This document shows positions 23,085 to 25,000 of a stretch of 25,000 nt of DNA, piece by piece. Both the position numbers and the translations under genes were made by a program. The DNA lies in assembly GCF_964340395.1 (NCBI RefSeq), contig NC_135565.1, positions 5,836,642 through 5,861,641 of the forward strand, read 5' to 3'. The notes beneath the pieces were generated by a model that had not been told where the DNA came from, did no database searches, and saw only the letters and a list, made by a program, of their open reading frames with translations. Within the stretch, counting starts at the first letter, position 1; every line of letters starts with the position of its first letter. This stretch comes from Glandiceps talaboti. Taxonomy: Eukaryota > Hemichordata > Enteropneusta > Spengelidae.

Positions 23085-25000
23085 GCAAAGATTTTGGATC
23101 AAGTGCTTACGAGGAAGAGGAGGCACCTTTATAGGTACGAGGAAAGCTCCGCACAGACCTCCACACCAAAGTATTGACGTGTGTCATACAACATTACACG
23201 AAAAATGGAAACACATTCTTGTGAAAAAAAAAGCCTGACGTCTATATTCCGACATGGTTATTGTACGTTTCATTGAGTTCTGTAACACTAGGCTATGGTT
23301 TTCCAACTCCCCTTAAAGAAAGGCAGATATATGGTGAAAAATAAAATCGCGGAGAACTCTGATTTGACATGTACCAACTCAAGAAGAAGTTTTTAAGCTT
23401 TAACATGACGAGTTTATCATTTCCTTAATCTGTCGGCAATAAATAGGACTCTTTTAGCGCGGTAGTACCTTCACGTACTACCGTTTATAGCAGTTGTCCC
23501 ACCCCACACCCCACCACTGCTGAATATGAATGATTTCAAAAGTTGGTGTTTTTTTTTTAATAAATAAATAAATAAATTAAAGATTATGATAGCGCAATCT
23601 GACCCACCTTTCGTTCTCATGACTTTTCTTACTACTTATGCAGGTTGAGAAGTGTCAGTAGTAGCTAGCCGTAATATAGTTGATGTGGTGATTCACGTAT
23701 AGGCTCGGAGAATGCATATGCCTACTCGTACTTCCCCTCTGTGTTGGCTGGCCATATTAAAACTATAGGCTCTAAGGCTAGCTCCGTAACAGCTGCCAAT
23801 CACAGCATATTCCTAAAAGCTGTCATTACAGGTGAAATGGTTCAAACCCCTCCCTACACCCCCAAACTAAAACAATTCTTTGTTTTCTATCCTACATTGA
23901 ACTATTTATCTCGGCCCTTACTAATCGTGGATCTTTGTTTTCTGTATTTCATAGACAAATTTAAAAAATTGGCCCACCCTTATACATGTTATATATTTAC
24001 ATTTTCAACAATGGTGTAACATGACAATGAACTGTACTATACACTTAATTTGTTTTGCATAAATACAACTGTATATTCAACTAAATTGGTATGTTACATC
24101 AAATACACATCCATTCTCAATAAATAGCGCCAATGGGACTGTAGAATTTGGGTAATGACTGGTTATGTAATTTTTCAGAGGGTGTATGCTGCCTTGGTCA
24201 GTCGAAACATACTCCCCGTTCTTGCTTTGTTTACGCGAGATATGATTGGCTGTTGCTATATAACACATCAGTGTCTAAAATCAGGGCCTCCATCGACAAA
24301 ATTACAATATATAATACACGCTTTATTTAAGCAAAATTGTGACCAAAATAAAGTGGTCAAATTAATCGAGTTCACATATCGGTAAAATAAGCATGTAGAG
24401 AAACAAAACAAAAATGATTGGAAAATTGATATACACCCATTACATTGGGTCAAAAATTTTACAAATATGAAATAGAAGTGAATGGGGCTCAAAACAGGAA
24501 AATATCATTCACCAAACAAATATTTGAAATTAGATCACAAAAAGGCACTCTCATATATGTTGTATTTCACTTCAATATTTTGTTCAAAATTCAAAACACA
24601 AAACAAAACTATAAACCCCAGATCGTCTTCTCTTGTCACAAAATTATTAATATATCCTTAAGTTAATTGAAAACAGTCAATTTTTGTATCACTGACGTGA
24701 AAGGTTGTCACCGTACAATAATATAAAACACATATTTGTAACAAAAGGCATTTGCGGAAACTAAAACAGTACTGTTGTTTATGAAGTATCAGCTGCAAAT
24801 CTTTTTTTTATCTATATATTTACTTTGTGTGAATTGCTTCCATGGATTGTTTTAATATACAGAAACATACAGATACCAGTATATACACAACATTTCTACT
24901 GGATGAGATAAGGCTTTACAAGCTTGAGATGACTATAGTGTCATTTCAGCCATTCAAACAAACATTCTAGTAAACTTTTAAAATACATTATACACCTTAG
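23085..25000. repeat. Large direct repeat, copy 2 (cut by the window end)
   Basis: Counterpart of 18386-20225, starting 4699 bp further on. The same hairpin is at 23460-23483. It has extra sequence near 23868-23905 and 24010-24057. One peptide-length stretch (about 24475-24666) differs from copy 1 by only two bases, so the duplication is recent or homogenised. It could be a transposon, or part of a 4.7-kb tandem segment extending past the window. Confidence 0.9.

Noticed and set aside
24240-24270. ATTGG plus TATATAA as a promoter in the large repeat (also near 19480)
   Set aside because: The two boxes are only about 10 bp apart, in AT-rich DNA with no coding exon after them.

Overview
This is animal nuclear DNA: AT-rich and intron-bearing, with long microsatellites and many decayed or non-coding mobile elements. 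The repeat types and the fragments of non-LTR and Penelope-like retrotransposons fit a marine invertebrate (lower deuterostome, mollusc or similar). The phylum cannot be fixed from sequence alone. I see no prokaryotic gene organisation, rRNA or CRISPR.

One gene can be resolved with confidence. It is on the minus strand between 13982 and 11732 and encodes a galactose-3-O-sulfotransferase-like (Gal3ST) Golgi type II membrane enzyme. It has two coding exons, 13956-13838 and 12665-11732, joined by a phase-2 GT-AG intron of 1172 bp. The product is 350 residues, with a short cytosolic tail, a signal anchor, both PAPS-binding motifs, the family's TEYFDESLVLL block and a nearby AATAAA. Its intron carries a compound microsatellite. 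A foldback element lies just beyond its 3' end.

A second, weaker gene signal is at 21157-21198 on the plus strand. Its 14 codons look like the first exon of a THAP zinc-finger protein, behind a TTCCGGAA and CACGTG promoter-like stretch. The rest of that gene was not found in the window.

Layout: 1-11260 has no convincing gene. It holds microsatellites, a 28-bp and a 63-bp direct repeat, two MITE-like inverted-repeat elements (2277-2602, 7302-7604) and a diverged ~290-bp tandem repeat (8160-8870). 11269-13982 holds the foldback element and the Gal3ST gene. 14429-18235 is repeat territory: an ~800-bp inverted-repeat element, a 24-bp minisatellite, two head-to-head Penelope-like fragments and another MITE-like element. 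18386-25000 is dominated by two direct copies of a ~1.85-1.9 kb non-coding unit starting 4.7 kb apart. A dispersed repeat, the THAP-like exon and a broken LINE ORF lie between them.

No multi-gene system or operon-like arrangement is visible. The window reads as one enzyme gene set in a heavily transposon-remodelled intergenic region.
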